Below are positions 62,615 to 64,000 of a stretch of 64,000 nt of DNA, in pieces; the stretch's first letter is position 1, and the number at the start of each line of letters is the position of its first letter. The notes below the pieces were generated by a model. That model was given only the letters and a program-made list of their open reading frames with translations. It made no database searches and was not told where the DNA came from. Made by a program: the position numbers and the translations under genes. Source of the DNA: Vicingaceae bacterium (GTDB taxonomy: Bacteria; Bacteroidota; Bacteroidia; Flavobacteriales_E; Vicingaceae); NCBI GenBank assembly GCA_028245195.1, contig JAOKCF010000002.1:124001-188000 (forward strand), given 5' to 3'.

Positions 62615-64000
62615 TTAAGAAAATATTTGGTAGATCAACAAACTGGAGAAATATGCCAAGGCTCCCATGTATACTAATTGAATAATAGGCCACTTCCACC
62701 CCCCGGTTTCTTTCACTACAATAGCCACTGTGGCCATACATTGCAAGGCAAATGCATAAAAAATCAATAAGGAGTAACCCGTTGCTCTGGTATACACTTT
62801 CTCTCCTGTATCTGAAAAAGTAGCACGCTGCATTTTTGCTTTTATGCCCTCAGTATTCTCTTCATCTCCAACAGTATATAAGGTAGCCATGGTACCTACA
62901 AATACTTCACGTGCTGCAAAAGATGTAATTATGGATATCCCTATTTTCCAATCAAATCCTAAAGGACGAATAGCTGGCTCAATAAATTTCCCAACGTGGC
63001 CTGCATAAGAGACCTCTAATTTATCGGTTGCTATTTTCTCATTAACTGCTGTTAAATCGGCATTCGAATCAGCTAGTTCAGTTTTATACTTTGCATCCAC
63101 ATTCGCCATTTCATCACCAGGCCCATAAGAAGAAAGCACCCAGAGCACAATAGAAACCGCGATAATAATTTTACCAGCTTCAAAAAGAAACAACTTTGTT
63201 TTATTTAAAATTGTCATGGCTACATTACTCCAACGTGGCGTTCTGTAAATGGGTAGCTCCATAATAAAGTGACTCCGTTCCTCTGATTTTACCACGTACT
63301 TCATGACGAATGCAGTAACCATAGCTGCAGCAAAGCCCAACAGGTAAAGTCCCATCATTATAATTCCTTGTAAGTTGAAGCTTAGAAATTGCTTATCAGC
63401 AGGAATAACTAAAGCTATTAACAAAGTGTAAACCGGAATTCGTGCAGAGCAACTAATCAATGGTGTTACAAAAATTGTAAGTAATCTTTCCTTTTTATTG
63501 GCTATGGTTCGAGCGCTCATTATAGCAGGTACGGCACAAGCAGCACCTCCTAGAAGTGGTATAATTGAACGGCCATTTAGTCCAAATCGTTTCAGCAAGA
63601 CATCAGTTAAAAAACTAACTCGAGATAAGTAACCCGTATCCTCTAATATTGCTATAAACATGAACAACATAGCAATTTGTGGAATGAATATTATAATACC
63701 TCCCAGTCCTGCTAAAACACCATCTACTAGCAGGTCGTTCAAGACTCCTTGAGGTAAAGTTTCAGCAAGCCAATTACCTAAGACTAAAAAGCCTCCTTCA
63801 ATCCATTCCATTGGATAGGAAGACCAAGAAAAAATAGCCTGAAAAATGAGAAATAAAATAAATAAGAAAATTGAAAAGCCCCATATTGGATGAGTGAATA
63901 CACTGTCTATCTTTCGGGTGACTGTGGCTGTCCTAGATTCGCCGCTCTTTGTCAATGTATCAGCAATAATGCCCTTTATCTTTTCGAACCGATTAATCGT
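62615..64000 (-). CDS. feoB: Ferrous iron transport protein B, C-terminal part (gene continues past the right edge)
   Basis: About 462 residues of the C-terminal region are visible; the frame stays open to base 64000, so the N-terminal G domain lies outside. Both Gate domains are present: GLGGIIIFIPQIAMLFMFI, then LNGRSIIPLLGGAACAVPAI with the conserved Cys, and a second core FAAREVFVGTMATLY. It pumps Fe2+ across the inner membrane. A 40-residue charged insert (about 305-345 of the visible part; DAKYKTELADSNADL) sits in a loop, common in Bacteroidota FeoB. The sprT-like gene follows. Confidence 0.95.
   Translation of the reverse strand, partial: TINRFEKIKGIIADTLTKSGESRTATVTRKIDSVFTHPIWGFSIFLFILFLIFQAIFSWSSYPMEWIEGGFLVLGNWLAETLPQGVLNDLLVDGVLAGLGGIIIFIPQIAMLFMFIAILEDTGYLSRVSFLTDVLLKRFGLNGRSIIPLLGGAACAVPAIMSARTIANKKERLLTIFVTPLISCSARIPVYTLLIALVIPADKQFLSFNLQGIIMMGLYLLGFAAAMVTAFVMKYVVKSEERSHFIMELPIYRTPRWSNVAMTILNKTKLFLFEAGKIIIAVSIVLWVLSSYGPGDEMANVDAKYKTELADSNADLTAVNEKIATDKLEVSYAGHVGKFIEPAIRPLGFDWKIGISIITSFAAREVFVGTMATLYTVGDEENTEGIKAKMQRATFSDTGEKVYTRATGYSLLIFYAFALQCMATVAIVVKETGGWKWPIIQLVYMGALAYFSSLLIYQIFS

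Noticed and set aside
1-64000. CRISPR arrays, phage genes, insertion sequences, integrases and defence genes.
   Set aside because: I saw no array of regularly spaced repeats, no transposase or integrase motifs, and no restriction or abortive-infection families in any frame. I cannot exclude very short or highly diverged elements by eye.

Overview
The window is AT-rich chromosomal DNA from a member of the Bacteroidota, most likely a marine-type Flavobacteriales (Crocinitomicaceae/Cryomorphaceae-like). Evidence: signal-peptide proteins ending in type IX secretion (T9SS) sorting domains, a SusC-style TonB receptor with a carboxypeptidase-like N-terminal domain, the long plant/Bacteroidota form of IspG, a single-chain glycine decarboxylase, a half-size TauE, and many promoters of the Bacteroidota type (TAnnTTTG at -7, sometimes TTG/TTTG at -33) with no Shine-Dalgarno sequences. 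It is mostly a core-metabolism region. I see no prophage, insertion sequence, CRISPR array or defence island.

Layout. 1-3.9 kb: end of a bacterial GGGP synthase, a PnuC-family vitamin importer with a NadR-like kinase, then a TPP riboswitch in front of a TonB receptor (a probable thiamine uptake locus). 3.9-8.0 kb: Xaa-Pro aminopeptidase, alpha/beta hydrolase, ispG, strong bidirectional terminator. 8.0-14.7 kb: orphan periplasmic binding protein, coiled-coil lipoprotein, then a leftward operon of a propeller/Omp85-barrel giant, half-size TauE and M20 amidohydrolase. 14.8-18.8 kb: metallo-beta-lactamase-fold hydrolase and a leftward kynU-kmo-OMP operon. 19.3-26.9 kb: gcvP, two tandem T9SS-exported paralogues, and a decayed small T9SS-type pseudogene. 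27.1-32.6 kb: sdhCAB with a downstream aminotransferase/omega-amidase pair. 32.6-37.0 kb: prs-rplY-pth, tRNA-Leu(CAA), a protein with two OmpA-like domains, an amidohydrolase. 37.1-44.9 kb: rlmN, then polyprenyl synthase, MORN-type lipoprotein, dnaG, MscS, ClC channel and a small exported protein that seems to start at ACG. 44.9-47.7 kb: cysC-cysD-cysN (leftward). 47.8-50.3 kb: deoC and aldehyde dehydrogenase. 50.3-54.8 kb: a multiply broken nhaA behind an M14 carboxypeptidase and a PKD/T9SS protein. 54.8-64 kb: nfu, gamma-carbonic anhydrase, ArsC-like reductase, a 50-aa membrane protein, fumC, Ycf48-like lipoprotein, SulP transporter, manC, SprT-like protein, and feoB running off the right edge.

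Together the genes cover TCA cycle steps (SDH, fumarase), glycine and tryptophan breakdown, activated sulfate synthesis, isoprenoid precursors, deoxyribose salvage and cell-envelope transport. I found no clear undescribed system. The observations most worth a second look are the strongly constrained tandem T9SS pair with a palindrome between them, two pseudogenes (a T9SS cargo gene and nhaA), the peptidase-like/propeller/Omp85 fusion, the ACG-start candidate, the tandem OmpA protein, and several promoters placed so close to start codons that the mRNAs should be leaderless.
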